Shown in pieces: positions 42,050-53,823 of a stretch of 64,000 nt of DNA. Origin of the DNA: Pomphorhynchus laevis (lineage: Eukaryota; Acanthocephala; Palaeacanthocephala; Echinorhynchida; Pomphorhynchidae); assembly GCA_012934845.2 (NCBI GenBank), contig WNNJ02000423.1:124001-188000 (forward strand), in the 5' to 3' direction. Both the position numbers and the translations under genes were made by a program. Positions within the stretch are counted from its first letter, which is position 1. Every line of letters starts with the position of its first letter. The notes below the pieces were generated by a model that was not told the origin of the DNA, did no database searches, and saw only the letters and a program-made list of their open reading frames with translations.

Positions 42050-42860
42050 ATGTAAAGCAATGGGTGTTACTCAAGGTTCACCTCTTTCTCCTATCTTATA
42101 TCTTGCTGCCTTCATTAACCTATTCAAAATATTTAAACGCGATCAACGTCTAGTGGTGTACGCTGATGACACCACAGCCCTGTTCTCTGGACGCAGGTGA
42201 AAGGACGTAGTCTCTGCCATCAGCCGATTCTTTTTAAGATTAAAAGACCAGTTACCCAGATCCAATCTTGTTTTGAATTCCGCCAAATCTGAGGTGGTTG
42301 TCTTCTATGGCACCCTTGCAATAAAGCAAAAACTTAAGAGATTAGCACTCTCTGTGCTCCCCTCCATATTTGCCTCTGAACCAATCCCAACTTTCACAAG
42401 TCGAGTAAAATACCTGGTGTTCACCGTTACGGGGAATTAGTCGACGAAAGCAGACCTGGATAGGCTAAAACGTATCATGAAGAAAGCTAGATGGGCTCTG
42501 AAAGGGGCCCAGCATATGTCATTGAGAGGGAAAACCGAGGTGCGCTTTTGGAGCACTTAGGCTATCTCGAGATTAGTCTTCTTCTCTAGAGGACGTCCCC
42601 CAGAGCAAAGGATAAGGTTTCTCAAGCTCTTTGTATCGATTACCCAGCATAGTCCGTCTCGATTGGACTCTGGGGGTGAAAGACCCCGGGTGGTTCAGTC
42701 GGAAAGCGGCGTGTTGGATCGGTTGGGGACTCAGATTCCCCTGGATAGGAAGCCGTAAAGAAGTGGCATGAAGAATTTTTGGTACATGTTGATGATGAAG
42801 ACGATTTGAATTGGGTTTTGTTGTGTCTTCCATTAACCCTTTTTGTTATTTAATAAAATC
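42050..42860 (+). mobile_element. Family A LINE, 3' third
   Basis: The copy starts at GVTQGSPLSPILYLAAFINL, then VVYADDTTALFSGRR, FLRLKDQLPRSNLVLNSAKS, PTFTSRVKYLVF, KKARWALKGAQHMSL and the C-terminal VVQSESGVLDRLG. At least five stops or shifts split it. The TTTAATAAAATCTTATTATA tail matches the other family A 3' ends. It is 5'-truncated just before the QGSP box. Confidence 0.85.
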
Positions 42861-44470
42861 TTATTATAATAATTTATTTTTCGCTATCTGATAGTGGCAT
42901 CATCAGAAACTTTAACAAAACATACATGTTTTGTTCATGTAGCAAGATAACAAACTAAAATTGAAGGTATCGACTCAAAAATTCTAAATTAAAAAATGTA
43001 TCAAAATCACTTATAAATATAATTATATATTAGTTTGAATTTTCGATGAAATCTCTGTTTTATATTCATTCCTGAAGTGGTTGAAATTAGTCATTGAAAA
43101 TATTAAAGAATGTTTTGTTTGTTTTTGATAAAGTATACTAATATATTAATGTCCAGATAGGATATCAAACTCTTATCAAATGAAATATTAAATACTTAAA
43201 TTATAATATAAGATAATATAATATCCTTCTTGATTTAAATATAGGAGAGCTTCATTATGTTAAGTATGAGAAACATAGTCGCGTATGATGTTAGTTAAGA
43301 ACATATAATACACAAAATATTTAGTTTTATGTGTTAAACTTGTTCATTGTAGCAATTGATTTTTTAAATTAGAATAAAACTATTTCAATTTTACATAATT
43401 TGGTTTATATACGAAATTTGTCATAAATATCAAATTTCATGGCAATAGAGTGAACTTTTTCGATAGCCTTTATTAATAATTGAGGAAACCAAACTGAAAA
43501 TTATATAACGTTCTGGAAGCATTTTTCATTAACATTTTTTAGATTGATTTCCTTTGAATTTGATGTTATAATTTTTTTTAAATTTGACTGACATTGTAAT
43601 GGTCGCGTCAATCGATAACTTTTTGTAATAACCACATCTGGCTATAGTGTTTACTTCTTTTGTTGTAAGATAGCATAGCGCTAAAAGAATATGTGCAGCA
43701 GTAGATAATTACAAAATTGTAATATCGTGTTCTATCGAGGATTGTACAACTTTAGAATCGATTTTAATACATGATCTGAAAGAATACTCAGAAATAGCAA
43801 AAGACCAAGCAAACTACGTTTTGACAATTTGTTCGCTAGGCCGTGCAAAGATTTAAACTTAATTTACCAAATTTAATGATATTTTAAATGTAAAGTTTAT
43901 TACAATTAACTGTGATCTTAATAGGGATCTGTAATATTTTACTGATACTCTTTGTCTTCATTTTTTAAATGAAATTAAATCTTTTTATTTTTTAAATGAA
44001 AATTTCCGCAAATACAACTTTCTTCTGTCTATTACATGAAGTGAAGAAATTGCTAGCTACTGATGAGTCCCGTAAGTACGAAGCACGTGTCTAGAGTTTT
44101 GCTTGCCCTTGATTACGCATAGATTGAGTTGATTAGATGACATGGATACGCGTAAAGCAATTATATGTAGTTTATCCCCGTCCTTTTTCATATGAAACAT
44201 TTTGGAATATAATATTGGTTCTTCGTGGATTATATGTTTCACCAATATACTCAGTCATCAAATGAACTTGAGCAATTGCTTGGCAAAAGCGATAACAATG
44301 CTCTTCAAGTGGTTCGTACTTATGGGACTCGTCAGTAGCGAAAACATAATTATTATCAGTATGCATATTCTTTGTCACAGACTATCAATAAAGTTGTATT
44401 TGTCTTTAATAGGACGAAATATGTTTGTATTGTTTTATATTTTGCTGTTGATACAAACATTTGCATTTTA
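42861..44470. other. Non-coding stretch upstream of the SH3 exon
   Basis: AT-rich. Around 44050-44100 and 44290-44345 an inverted pair of words (CTACTGATGAGTCCCGTAAG and its relative CTACTGACGAGTCCCATAAG) recalls hammerhead satellites but lacks a full core. It could hold a promoter or 5' UTR of the SH3 gene; no clear signal is seen. Confidence 0.4.
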
Positions 44471-44506
44471 GGTTATTCGTTATTATGTAGTCATTTGGGG
44501 TCGAGA

Positions 44507-44652
44507 ATGGAAGATTTAATGGTTGTAGCGAAATACGACTACAGTGCGACAGAACCAAAAGAAATGTCTTTTAAGAAAGGGGACAAATTTATACTAGTTG
44601 ACGATAGACAGCATTGGTGGCTTGTTCAACGTCTTGATGGAGATCAATTAGG
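44507..44652 (+). CDS. First coding exon of an SH3-domain protein
   Basis: From the ATG at 44507 the frame reads MEDLMVVAKYDY, SATEPKEMSFKKGD, FILVDDRQHWWLVQ, RLDGDQLG, which is four-fifths of an SH3 domain. The ALYDY-like start is AKYDY, the RT-loop acidic cluster and the WW pair of the ligand pocket are present, and the G of the next G-Y-I-P motif is split at the exon end. The donor GTAAAT begins at 44653 (phase 2), right where an SH3 needs GYIPSNYV to follow. An acceptor-like TTTGCATTTTAG ends at 44471, so the exon probably starts at 44472 with a 35-base leader. The N-terminal position of the SH3 recalls Nck and OSTF1-type adaptors, which link phosphotyrosine or actin signalling, but identity cannot be fixed from one exon. 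It is the most convincing host coding sequence in the window. Confidence 0.72.
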
Positions 44653-44712
44653 GTAAATGTTATTTTCAATAATGATTTTTGTAAATATCAGCTTAAGCAT
44701 ATGCTTGAGGGG

Positions 44713-44762
44713 AATCCCCTTTACTCTAATTTACTTTTTGTAAATTAGGGTAAAGGGGATTT
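44713..44762. repeat. Hairpin just inside the SH3 intron
   Basis: AATCCCCTTTACTCTAATTTAC and its complement with one mismatch flank a TTTTT loop: about 22 pairs, 60 bp from the donor site. Confidence 0.8.
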
Positions 44763-44994
44763 TCAAATTTTACTTTTCGTCAGTTTCCAACTAAAATTCA
44801 TACGAACATATATCCTGATATCCTTATACCTTTATATGTTGCTGATGTCAAAATTAATTACACAATGTTCTACGTTGCCACTATTTTTGAGTCTACCTTT
44901 CTTTATCATTCCTTCTATTATTTAGTCGGTCTCGTAAAGTTATACCAATTAAAACATTGTACAGGGTCAGTCTGCGTGATATCTGTAAATGTAT

Positions 44995-45910
44995 ATAGAT
45001 AAATACGCAATTCAGATATACTGGTAAGCAGAGCAAAATGTTGACGTTTTGGTTTTTCTGGCCTTTTACGATCTAAAATAATAGCACATTAAATAATATA
45101 ATTTAAGTTAAATCCAAAAGTTTTAGGTTATATCCCTCCAGCTGTAACAGTGGTCGTCGTTGAGACCACCGTTGAGACGTTTGTGTTTTTGTGAGTGCTC
45201 ATGTATGAGTGTCGTTCCGGAAGGACCGCATATGTTTTGTACTTAATCCTGTTGCACGGCTTGCAGCAAAAGTGGATTTGATCGGGTTTATTAGACTTTA
45301 GGCGGGAGTGCATCAACCTACCATAGATTATAGACATTGGACGCATAACAATCTTAGGCGACTGCGCACATATTCCAAAACTGTTGCCGATTGTTCTAAC
45401 CTCTTTTGCAATATCACGGCTTTAACTGTACAACTGTCTATGATAGTTCACAATAGCGTCAACTTCATGACAATTCTTTTTCATTTTTGTTAATGTCGTA
45501 TTTCGAATCAGCTGTCTGGCGCTATTTACCTGTAAGTTGATATGCTTCCTGGAGTAGACCTCTCTCATAATGCACTTTACGAAGACATGATCGATTTGTC
45601 AAATGCGACATCATCAGAGAAAATTCTTCGTCTTTTGAGTGCCTCGTCATATATCATTGCGTGCTTAGTTGACGAAGATGTGCATTTCCCTCTGTAGATA
45701 TACCTGTATAGCGGACGGCTTCTCGTAATGTAAATTTAGCAGACAACTACTATTAGATGACTGAGATACCGTCACATCCAAGAAGTGAACACGATGGTAG
45801 TGTTAACTTAAATTATTTAATGTAATATTATTTTAGATCAAAAAAGTCAGAAAGGGCGAAACGTCAACATTTTGCTCTCCTTACCAGCATATCTAAATTG
45901 CATTTTTATC
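44995..45910. repeat. 0.9-kb unit with about 105-bp inverted ends
   Basis: 45006-45113 and 45802-45901 are inverted copies at about 85% identity (GAGCAAAATGTTGACGTTT, GATCTAAAATAATA, ACATTAAATAAT). The interior has short minus-strand frames (45346-45128; and GEAVRYTGISTEGNAHL-like sequence near 45700) that I cannot assign. It could be a foldback element, or a solo pair of inverted Penelope-type terminal repeats. Confidence 0.55.
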
Positions 45911-45989
45911 AATACCTATCTACTGATGCCACTTATGCGGATTCTGGACATTGTTTAAATCAATGGTAGATTGATTATATCAGTCCAAT

Positions 45990-48600
45990 AATGGACTCTC
46001 TCGATAACCTCTCATGATCTGCTGCCAAATCTGACGACATCGTCGAGCAAAAGTTAAAGTACGTCTTAACGACCTTACTGTCATTGCGTTAATAGACACA
46101 GGCAGCGACGAGAACTTCATTGACAATACGGTGGCGACACGCTTAAAGTTAAGAAGAATTCATTTCAAGCTCAAAGTGTTTATGGTGTCCAGTGACTACG
46201 GATTCGCTATACGTTACTGTTGTACCGTCGATGTGACCATCAAGGAAGCAGAATACAAGTCCGCACGCTTTTTGTGTCTCGACAATTAATGCAGTAACAT
46301 TATTCTCGGACACCCATTTCTTTCGAATCATGAATCTCTCACTATGAAATTCAACGGAGTAAGACCACCGCTGACTATAGGAGATATATGTGCTATCAAG
46401 ATCCAGACACCGTCTCCTCTTTCGTCCATGACATCCGGCTGTCGTCCAGTAACGGTCAAATCCAGACGATATGCACCGCATCATATGAAGTTTATCAGAT
46501 GTGAAGTTCTCAGGATGCTAAAAGAAAGAATCATCGAAAGGTGTCAAGCACCATGGAGGGCACAGGTAGTCGTAGTCAATGGTGATAGCGGCAAACTGCG
46601 GCTAGTGGTTGATTATGCCACAAGTATCAACAAGTTTACTCTGCTCGACGTTGACCCCCTACCGCGAATCGGTACGCTTGCAAAGAAAATCGCACGATAC
46701 TATGTTTACAGTAAATTTGACCTAAAAGCAGCGTATCACCAATTAGAGCTGCACCACTCCGACCGATCATTCACTGCGTTTGAAGCCAACAGATCCTTGC
46801 ACCAATTCAGACGGCTTCCGTTTGTCCTCACGGACGCTCCCGCCGTGTTTCAACGGGTGATCGACCAGATCATTCAAACGGAAAATCTAAATGGTACCTT
46901 TGCTTACCGAGATGATTTAAGGGTGAGTGGTCATTCTATTCCCGACCATGACCAGAACTTAAACAATCTGCTGAAAACCATCCAGAAATACAACATAACT
47001 CTGAACGTTGAGAAGTGTGAAAAAAATCTACCCTTTGTCTGGGCATTCTCGGTTCCGTCATATCTCGGAGTGCCACTAAGCTACTCAGAGACATGACGGA
47101 ACCAACATGAGAAAGAGAGATGAAAAGGCTATTAAGGATATTCGCCCATTACTCAAGATTTATAAGAAACTATTCCGAACGTATCCGAGCATTAATCGAA
47201 TGCCGATCGTTCTCGTTACATAACGAAGCGGTTGAGACATTTGAAGACATGCGTCGCGATGTAATCGATGCAGTACTTGCAACAGTAGATCCTGACAAGC
47301 CACTCACAGTGGAAACATAAGCGTCTAATCACGCAATCGAAGCAGTTCTGTCACAAGACGATCGCTCTATTGCTTTCTTCTCAAAAACTCTCCAAGACTC
47401 AGCTCGCACATATTCTTCGGTTAAAAAAGAAACGGTAGCCATCGTCGAAACCTTGAAATCATGGCGTCACTATCTTTTGGAAAAACATTTTCGCGTGATA
47501 ACGGATCAACGAAGCGTTTCCTTCATTTTCAAGAAGACCAACCGCAGTCAAATCAAAAATGAAAAGTTAATTCGGTGGAAGATGGAACTGACTGCGTCCT
47601 CATTCGATAGTCTATCGTCTCGGCTCCGAGAATTGTACTGCTGACGCGCTATCCCGAATTACTTGCTCGACATGTACGTCTAACGATCTGAACAAATTAA
47701 AGGAAATTCACGACAACTACTGTCACCCAGGCGTTACACGGTTGCATCACTTTATAAGAACAAGGAATTTACTATTTTCGGTTTCTGATGTGTGCCAGAT
47801 TATTTCGAGCTATCCTACATGTGCAAGGCTATAACCGCGGTATCATCAGACAGAACCTGCTCATCTCATCAAAGCCACTCGTCTTTTGAAAGGATTTACA
47901 TAGACTTTAAAGGTCCTCTTCCCAGTTGCAACAATAATCAATATTTGCTCAGTGATAGACGAATTCTCGAGATACATGATCGGGTTTGCGTGTAATGATA
48001 TGTCGGGCGATACGATCATCCACTGTTTTAACAGTCTATTTTTCTTATTCGATCTTCCGGATAAGTTGTAACCAACGGCCCGCATTTGTGGCACAAAATT
48101 TCAAGTCGTTTCTTTTAAGGCACAGGATCACGTTGAGTCACTACAGTCCGTATAACCCGACAGGAAATTCCCAGAGCGCACGAACGTCACCATCTGGCGG
48201 ACGCTCAAATTTGCAGTAGCGATCCGAAGGCTCGATATCACGCAGTGGCAGCCATGTTTACATCTTACCCTACATGTAATACGATCGTTATTGTGTAGTC
48301 ACAAATTGTACTCTGCATAAGCGTTTCCTTAAATTTAAACGGCAAACGAGCTCGAATTACAATGTCACACAATGGCTGCTGAATCCAGGTCTTGCAGTTT
48401 TGAAGAGACACGTTGCTACCAGTATGACGACATAACCGAAATAGTGAATCTCGAGGAGAGCAATTCGAAAACAGCGCGCATAAGACGCTCAGACGGATCG
48501 AAGACAGTGGTGTCCTCGAAACACTTGGCCCCGTTCCCGCGAGTCGACAACGAAGTCTATAGCTCTCAGTAGCCGATTCCTCACGATGTGAACAACCTCC
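45990..48600 (+). mobile_element. Ty3/Gypsy-type LTR retroelement, pol fossil
   Basis: In order, the remains of an aspartic protease (around 46090, with an IDTGSD-like word), a reverse transcriptase (46344-47096, LRLVVDYATSINKFT and SKFDLKAAYHQLEL), an RNase H region (47330-47640) and an integrase (about 47690-48230, HPGVTRLHHF and ERIYIDFKGPLP), then a C-terminal piece (48372-48572). This order is that of Ty3/Gypsy elements. No flanking LTRs or gag were recognised. The copy is broken in several places (on the order of ten) and looks old. Confidence 0.8.
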
Positions 48601-49105
48601 TCAACACGGTCCGGCGATTATAACCAATCATGCATTGCGGATGACAACACGATGCCAAGTCACGTGGATGAGACGAGTGCAGATAGCGCTTTACCACCGA
48701 AGATTCATCAGGATAATAACAAAATCACATCGTCCCAAGAAGCGAAATTTTGTAGGTACGGAAGAAAGATCCAATTGAAAGATTCAATAGTTCTATTCTA
48801 CATATAACAATATAATATTATATTCTACGAGTAGTTATCACGTTTCAAGTTTTATTGCCAGATTTTACAAAGCAGAGGAGATAAAGTATCGGAAAGTCAA
48901 TACAAGGAACAATATATCCATCTTACAAAGTTACAAACTATAAATTCATATTCTATTAGGTTAAAAGCTTCATAAACAAAATGCTTTATAAATTTACGTT
49001 GCTATCTTTATTAAATTGCTAATGTGTAGTGAATTAAAAAAGTAATGCCTTTAAATTTTTTTATTATTATTTTTTATTTTTATTATTAGATATATTCCAC
49101 AAGTA
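48601..49105. other. Non-coding stretch, nothing assigned
   Basis: AT-rich sequence between the Gypsy fossil and the R2-type copy; no motif seen. Confidence 0.5.
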
Positions 49106-49108
49106 CAA

Positions 49109-51975
49109 GGTTACCCTAAAATGGGTCCTTAAAAATAATGTTCGCTAAGAAAGAGCTGTCAAATTCAGCGATATGTGAAACCTCGTAAACATAAGGAGTT
49201 AGCTTTTAGCAAAGCTACTGCAATTTTCTGTCGAATCGTGGTTATGCATTGACCGTATTTTAAATGACACTTTTGCGATTTTAATAATGTAATTCTTCTT
49301 AGAACATGAGATGCAGCTCGTCCGGTACCACCTAATATGAAAAAAATGAAAGGTATAAATCCACATTGGAAACACGTTTGAGATACTTTGAGAGAGTAAA
49401 ATTGAGCATATGTTGAAAATTGAAACGTCTATTAAGGACCGCTCAACCGTACTTCCAAACAACCCTATGCATGAAATATCAGGACGTGCGTTGTGATTAA
49501 TTGAAGTTGTAGTGCGCGTGATCACATAATTTCATACTGAAGATAATACGGGTTCAACATGCACTCCTTTACAAACTTCCTCTAATGATTGGCAAATTGT
49601 ATCCCGTATTATAACATGACGAATAAGGGTGGCTCCATCGTGTCTACATGAGTGTGAATGTGTTACACCGACATCCTTTCCACAAATACATTTTGATACA
49701 TTGATCGGATCCCAACCAAAACGCAATGAAAGTCCATCTCAAAATTGCTGAGGGCTCAGACACAATCCCTGAACTGCCAATGGACGCATTGAAAGACAAG
49801 AAGAGGCACCTTTATCTGAAGCAAGTAGCAAAGTTTTTTTTGAAGCATTGTCTACTTTATCCATGATACTTGCTATATTAAACTTCGTTCTGTTAGTGGA
49901 CTCTTCCTTCATTTGTTTTGAAATCCGATCATGTAAGACTCTTACTACCTTCATAGAGTGATATTCATCTAGTGGATGGGTCATTTTGTTTGAACGCTCA
50001 TATTCATACACTACTCGCTTTTTAATATTTACCAACCCTAATCCGCCATGCTTTATGGGAAGTGAAAAGATAAAACGTGTCAAATCCGAAATTTTTCTTA
50101 ATCCATTTACTGATGTCAATGCCTTTGTCGATAGGATATCCTCCAGATTATTGAACCATTTTCCTTTGCGTTTACACGTCCTGATAATATGTGTCCATCT
50201 GTGTTGAAAGGAGAAGACATACGCACAGTAAGCTATTTGTGGGTCGGAAATGACAATTTCAGCCAACCGCTCTAAGATTGTCATCCACTTACTTATCTTC
50301 TTATACACATTTTTATAAACAAATGAATCAATGCCAATAAAGGATCAAAGTAAACCTATGCCTTCTTCTGTGCTGTTACTTCCGATGTAAGTAAAAAATT
50401 GATTGTTCTTATATCACGCCCGGCTTTAATAATATATTGCATTTTCCATAATTTACATGAAAACCGTATTTCGGTCCAAGTTCTCCTACTATCTTAAGGA
50501 ATTCTACTGCTTCAGAAACCGTACCGACAAAAGTTACATCACCTGCATACCAACGTTGAAATGCATTAGGCAAACGAGAATTTATGTTTTTATTAATGGA
50601 ATTGACGCGGCTGCAAATGCAATCATAGACAGAGATCACATTGAGTAAACCCTTCTTCAGAAAACAAAACGTCGTCTTCTACTTATAGTTCCGGATCTTC
50701 ACAATACGTATTGTTTACTGCGGTTGATAAAGCAGGGCATATATTTATCATACTAGCAAGTGCATTTTTGCGGTTAATTCGATTGAACGCTTTGCTTGCA
50801 TCAATTGTTAATATAAATTCAGAGGTGTCGAGCTGAAATCTTGATCTAATACTATGTATCGCATATTCTATACCGCAGCGCTGGCCTGCACACAGTTGAA
50901 TATTCGAGGCGACTTCTTGAACATAGTCAGAAACCATCCTTAAAACAGCCATGCTAATGATTCTTCGAAAAACCTCACCAACCACAATGCGTCTTACACC
51001 TGATAACTTGTCTAATGCAATCAGGCGTGAGTTGCGGTATGCTCTTAAGCAGTTGTTGGGTAGTTTAATCATTGAGATCTTTCGAGCTAAAACAGCTATC
51101 GATTCCGCTAACTGTCTGGAATCTTCACCAAATTCTGTAAGCAGTGATAACCACTGAAGTGAGTCAACTCCAGATGGTCCAGCTGAACCTGTTGTACGTC
51201 GTGCTTCATAAATAATTCTTTCTGCATCCAGCTCCTCAAAGCATTCCATATAAAACGGTAAGTCTGTCTGGTATGGGGAATTTACAATTACTTCATTTAC
51301 TATACCAGCTACTTGTAGATGTTTTTCTCTTAAAATATCTCATAATGTCTTACCATTTATTTTCTCACTTAATTTTAGCACTCTCCCCGATTGGTAGTCA
51401 GGATCAAGTACTCTCATAGCCTGAACAGTTTTCCCGGTAATGTGATATACATTGTTGTATCGATCTAGCTTCTGACATTAGTTCATCCAGTCTCCCACTC
51501 GTCCAATGTTTTAATCTACGATTAAGTGTGATCCTAGACACTGAAATTTTTCCTGTAGGAATACGTTGGAGAATACACTGGCAAAAAAACCGTTATTGAC
51601 ATAAGTGCTAAACCATAAATATCATCGAAAGTTCCTACTAAACCAAATAGCTTAAAAAGTTCATTTATAAATATTCTACTTTCATAACAACGTGGTAATC
51701 GAAAATGGTTTTGTCTCCAATTACTTACCTCTTTAAAAGATTTGCATAAAGTTATACTTTTATCTGCTCTTTCATTTTGGATATCGTGAATGGTATTATC
51801 AGACATTAAAACACTGTTATTATTCACATTTGATTTTCTAGAATAGTTAGAACTTATACGTTCTATAAACACGCATCTGTTCTTACACTCAGGTGCACGG
51901 TAGTTATAACAAGGCCTTTACATCCCACACATCTCGCAGCGGGTCCATTGCATTCTTCACGTGAAGGTTTACCCC
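49109..51975 (-). mobile_element. R2-type LINE, long broken copy
   Basis: Reading leftward: a start M-V-R-GKPSREE with a decayed cysteine cluster (near 51970-51880); SNWRQNHFRLPRCYESRIFI (51710); RRTTGSAGPSGVDSLQWLSL and RLIALDKLSGVRRIVVGEVF (51200-51000); LTIDASKAFNRINR (50810); RWYAGDVTFVG and YGFHVNYGKCNIL (50560-50410); WTHIIRTCKRKGKWF and LPIKHGGLGLVNI (50200-50030); RFGWDPINVSKCICGKDVGV and HSCRHDGATLIRHVIIRDTI (49726-49560); ISCIGLFGSTVERSLIDVSIF (49470). It ends with the 3' word GGTTACCCTAAAATGGGTCC at 49109-49128 (minus strand GGACCCATTTTAGGGTAACC). At least six breaks. It is about 50-60% like the 53.1 kb copy at the protein level by eye. Confidence 0.8.
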
Positions 51976-52190
51976 GGACCATTTTTGAAAATCCTTCGAC
52001 TAAGTTTTAATAACCAAACGATTTAACGAGTGATTTATATTAATAATAATATTAATCTTGGTTGAAATCTGGAACTGAAATTGTAAGTAGTTAGTAATCA
52101 AATATTTGTTAAACTGAAATGTCGTTTAATTTTTTTAATTTTTAATTTTTTATTTTTTTAATATATCATAAATATTATTACATTAATATA

Positions 52191-52375
52191 GGTTCCCGCA
52201 AATAGGCCTTAATTTACAATTTTAAAGAAAAAACCTCACCAGTTTTAATATTCAAAAAGTCACTAAATTATTCTTCCTTGATTAAGCATAAATCCCTTTG
52301 AGGACGATTTATAGCTGATCGAGCTCCACAGACACATCGAGAAGACATCTTTGCAAGGATAACGCTTTAATTTTT
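52191..52375 (-). mobile_element. Solo R2-type 3' end, copy 1
   Basis: About 185 bp holding only the C-terminal codons and 3' UTR of the 61.7 kb family. It runs from AGCGTTATCCTTGCAAAGA (at 52373) to GGCCTATTTGCGGGAACC (at 52191). It is flanked by TAAATATTATTACATTAATA on the 3' side and AT-rich DNA on the other. Confidence 0.8.
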
Positions 52376-52399
52376 TTATCATTATAAATATTATTCGAG

Positions 52400-52705
52400 T
52401 GTTCCGGGTTTCACCCTCTCACGTTTTCGACGCTGGGAAACATAGGTCCTAATGCAGACAGAGTATTACGACAGATTGCTCGTCAACAGGCGATTAAACA
52501 CAATACACCATATAATGAATGCATCACAAACCTTATAAGCAACATTTCATTTATCCTCGCAAAGTGTGTATCTATGGCGATTCGACGAGCATCAGTTAGA
52601 CAACTCGATAGGCAAGCGAATTCACTCAATGATTTGCCAAACCAACATTAATGCAAATGTTTTTAACACTAACTTGGTTGAGGCCTTTTTGAAGGAACCT
52701 ACACA
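52400..52705 (+). mobile_element. R2-type LINE, C-terminal fragment
   Basis: TLGNIGPNADRVLRQIARQQ, NTPYNECITNLISNISFILA and KCVSMAIRRASVRQLDR is the C-terminal end of the R2-type protein. It is followed by a 3' word GGCCTTTTTGAAGGAACC (52682-52699), a worn form of the family 3' end. Confidence 0.78.
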
Positions 52706-52764
52706 ATTGTAAAAATATTCTAATAAATATTTTTGTATAAAAATAATATTATTACATTAATATA

Positions 52765-52955
52765 GGTTCCCGCAAATAGGCCTTAATTTACAATTTTAAA
52801 GAAAAAAAACCTCACCAAGCCAGTTTTAATATTCAAAAAGTCACTAAATTATTCTTCCTTGATTAAGCATAAATCCCTTTGAGGACGATTTATAGTTGAT
52901 CGAGCTCCACGGACATATCGAGAAGACATCTATGCAAGGATAACGTTTAATTTTA
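52765..52955 (-). mobile_element. Solo R2-type 3' end, copy 2
   Basis: Nearly identical to 52191-52375, with the same left end (GGTTCCCGCAAATAGGCC), the same right breakpoint (GGATAACG, then TTTAAT) and the same AT-rich flank AATATTATTACATTAATATA. Confidence 0.82.
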
Positions 52956-53138
52956 TTATTATTATAAATATTAGTACATAAATATTAGTATTATAAATAT
53001 TAGGACCTTAAAAAGTTTGAGATCTAAAGTAAATACAATTAAATACAATAATACACAACCATCGACGACATCGACAACGTTAAAACAAAAGTCTTGCTTA
53101 TTAAAATTCTTACATTTGAGATAAATAAGATACAAATA

Positions 53139-53360
53139 ATGACATGCGGGAAGCCGTCGAACACAACAAGGTGTTGCAACTGTAATGGTTCCGCAGCTGC
53201 ATGTAAACGTTGCCGATGTGCAAAAGATTCCAAACATTGTGTCAACTGTCAGGCCCCGAATTGTCGCAATCAAACAACATCTTGTGATAATAACGAAGCC
53301 GAAATTATCCCAACAACTGTCACTGCAAGCTATCCAACAATTGATTCTGCAAGCAATTGA
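53139..53360 (+). CDS. N-terminal cysteine-cluster segment of the R2-type LINE
   Basis: The Met at 53139 opens MTCGKPSNTT, a start supported by the M-x-x-GKPS of the 51.9 kb copy. The cluster RCCNCNGSAAACKRCRC, AKDSKHCVNCQAPNCRN then follows, with eleven cysteines in a C-C-x-C-x7-C-x2-C-x-C-x6-C-x2-C-x4-C pattern, probably zinc-binding and nucleic-acid-binding. The frame then ends in a Ser/Thr/Gln-rich tail and a stop at 53358. A second phase (53185-53397) is a shadow. The same cluster begins the ORF1 protein of the APE-type LINE at 60.5 kb. Confidence 0.65.
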   Translation: MTCGKPSNTTRCCNCNGSAAACKRCRCAKDSKHCVNCQAPNCRNQTTSCDNNEAEIIPTTVTASYPTIDSASN

Positions 53361-53405
53361 ACAATTAATACAGCCAGAAAAACTGTATCCACACTAAACT
53401 CAAAT

Positions 53406-53816
53406 TTGTTACAACTCGACGAATTATCAGTAAGAATAAATGCCATTTACTACGAAGTAATACACTGGAGACCGAATTTATTCAACTTACCTAAATGCAA
53501 CCTCACAAGGACATTTATCGAATTAATAACGTCTCAGCTTGTTATTTTCAACAACATGGCTAAGGCAAACATGTCATTTAAAATAATGACGATTTTGCCA
53601 CAACTGATTCTCCAGAGAATATCATCCCGCAAGGTCAGTATCCTGAGAAAAACCCTTGAACGAAGGATAAGGATGTGGAAAGATGGCGATATAAAAGCAC
53701 TTCTTATCGAAGCACGTTTTCTTCAACAAAATGACAGCCCCTGCCAACGACGGACTCAGTTAGGAACAGATAAAATTTTGCAGAACATCATAAAACTAAC
53801 ACAACGGAAAATTTAA
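53406..53816 (+). CDS. N-terminal conserved block of the R2-type LINE protein
   Basis: 136 codons with INAIYYEVIHWRPNLFNLPK, SRKVSILRKTLERRIRMWKD and IKALLIEARFLQQ. These match the block that precedes the RT in this family elsewhere (a W-R-x-N-L-F motif, then a K-L-x-R-R-x-x-x-W-x-x-G-D-I stretch). Its function is unknown to me; it may bind RNA. It runs out at 53816 at an A-rich run (GGAAAATTTAAAG). The next frame continues without loss of residues (GKFKAAMRLLS), so a single-base slip separates it from the RT frame. Confidence 0.65.
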   Translation: MLQLDELSVRINAIYYEVIHWRPNLFNLPKCNLTRTFIELITSQLVIFNNMAKANMSFKIMTILPQLILQRISSRKVSILRKTLERRIRMWKDGDIKALLIEARFLQQNDSPCQRRTQLGTDKILQNIIKLTQRKI

Positions 53817-53823
53817 AGCGGCG

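Noticed and set aside
44052-44345. CTACTGATGAGTCCCGTAAG...GAAGCACGTGTC and its inverted relative as hammerheads
   Set aside because: The GAAA core reads GAAG or GAAC, helix II has only two good pairs, and the second copy has no cleavage triplet. Both also encode a similar peptide (ATDES-x-KYE), so protein ancestry explains the match as well.
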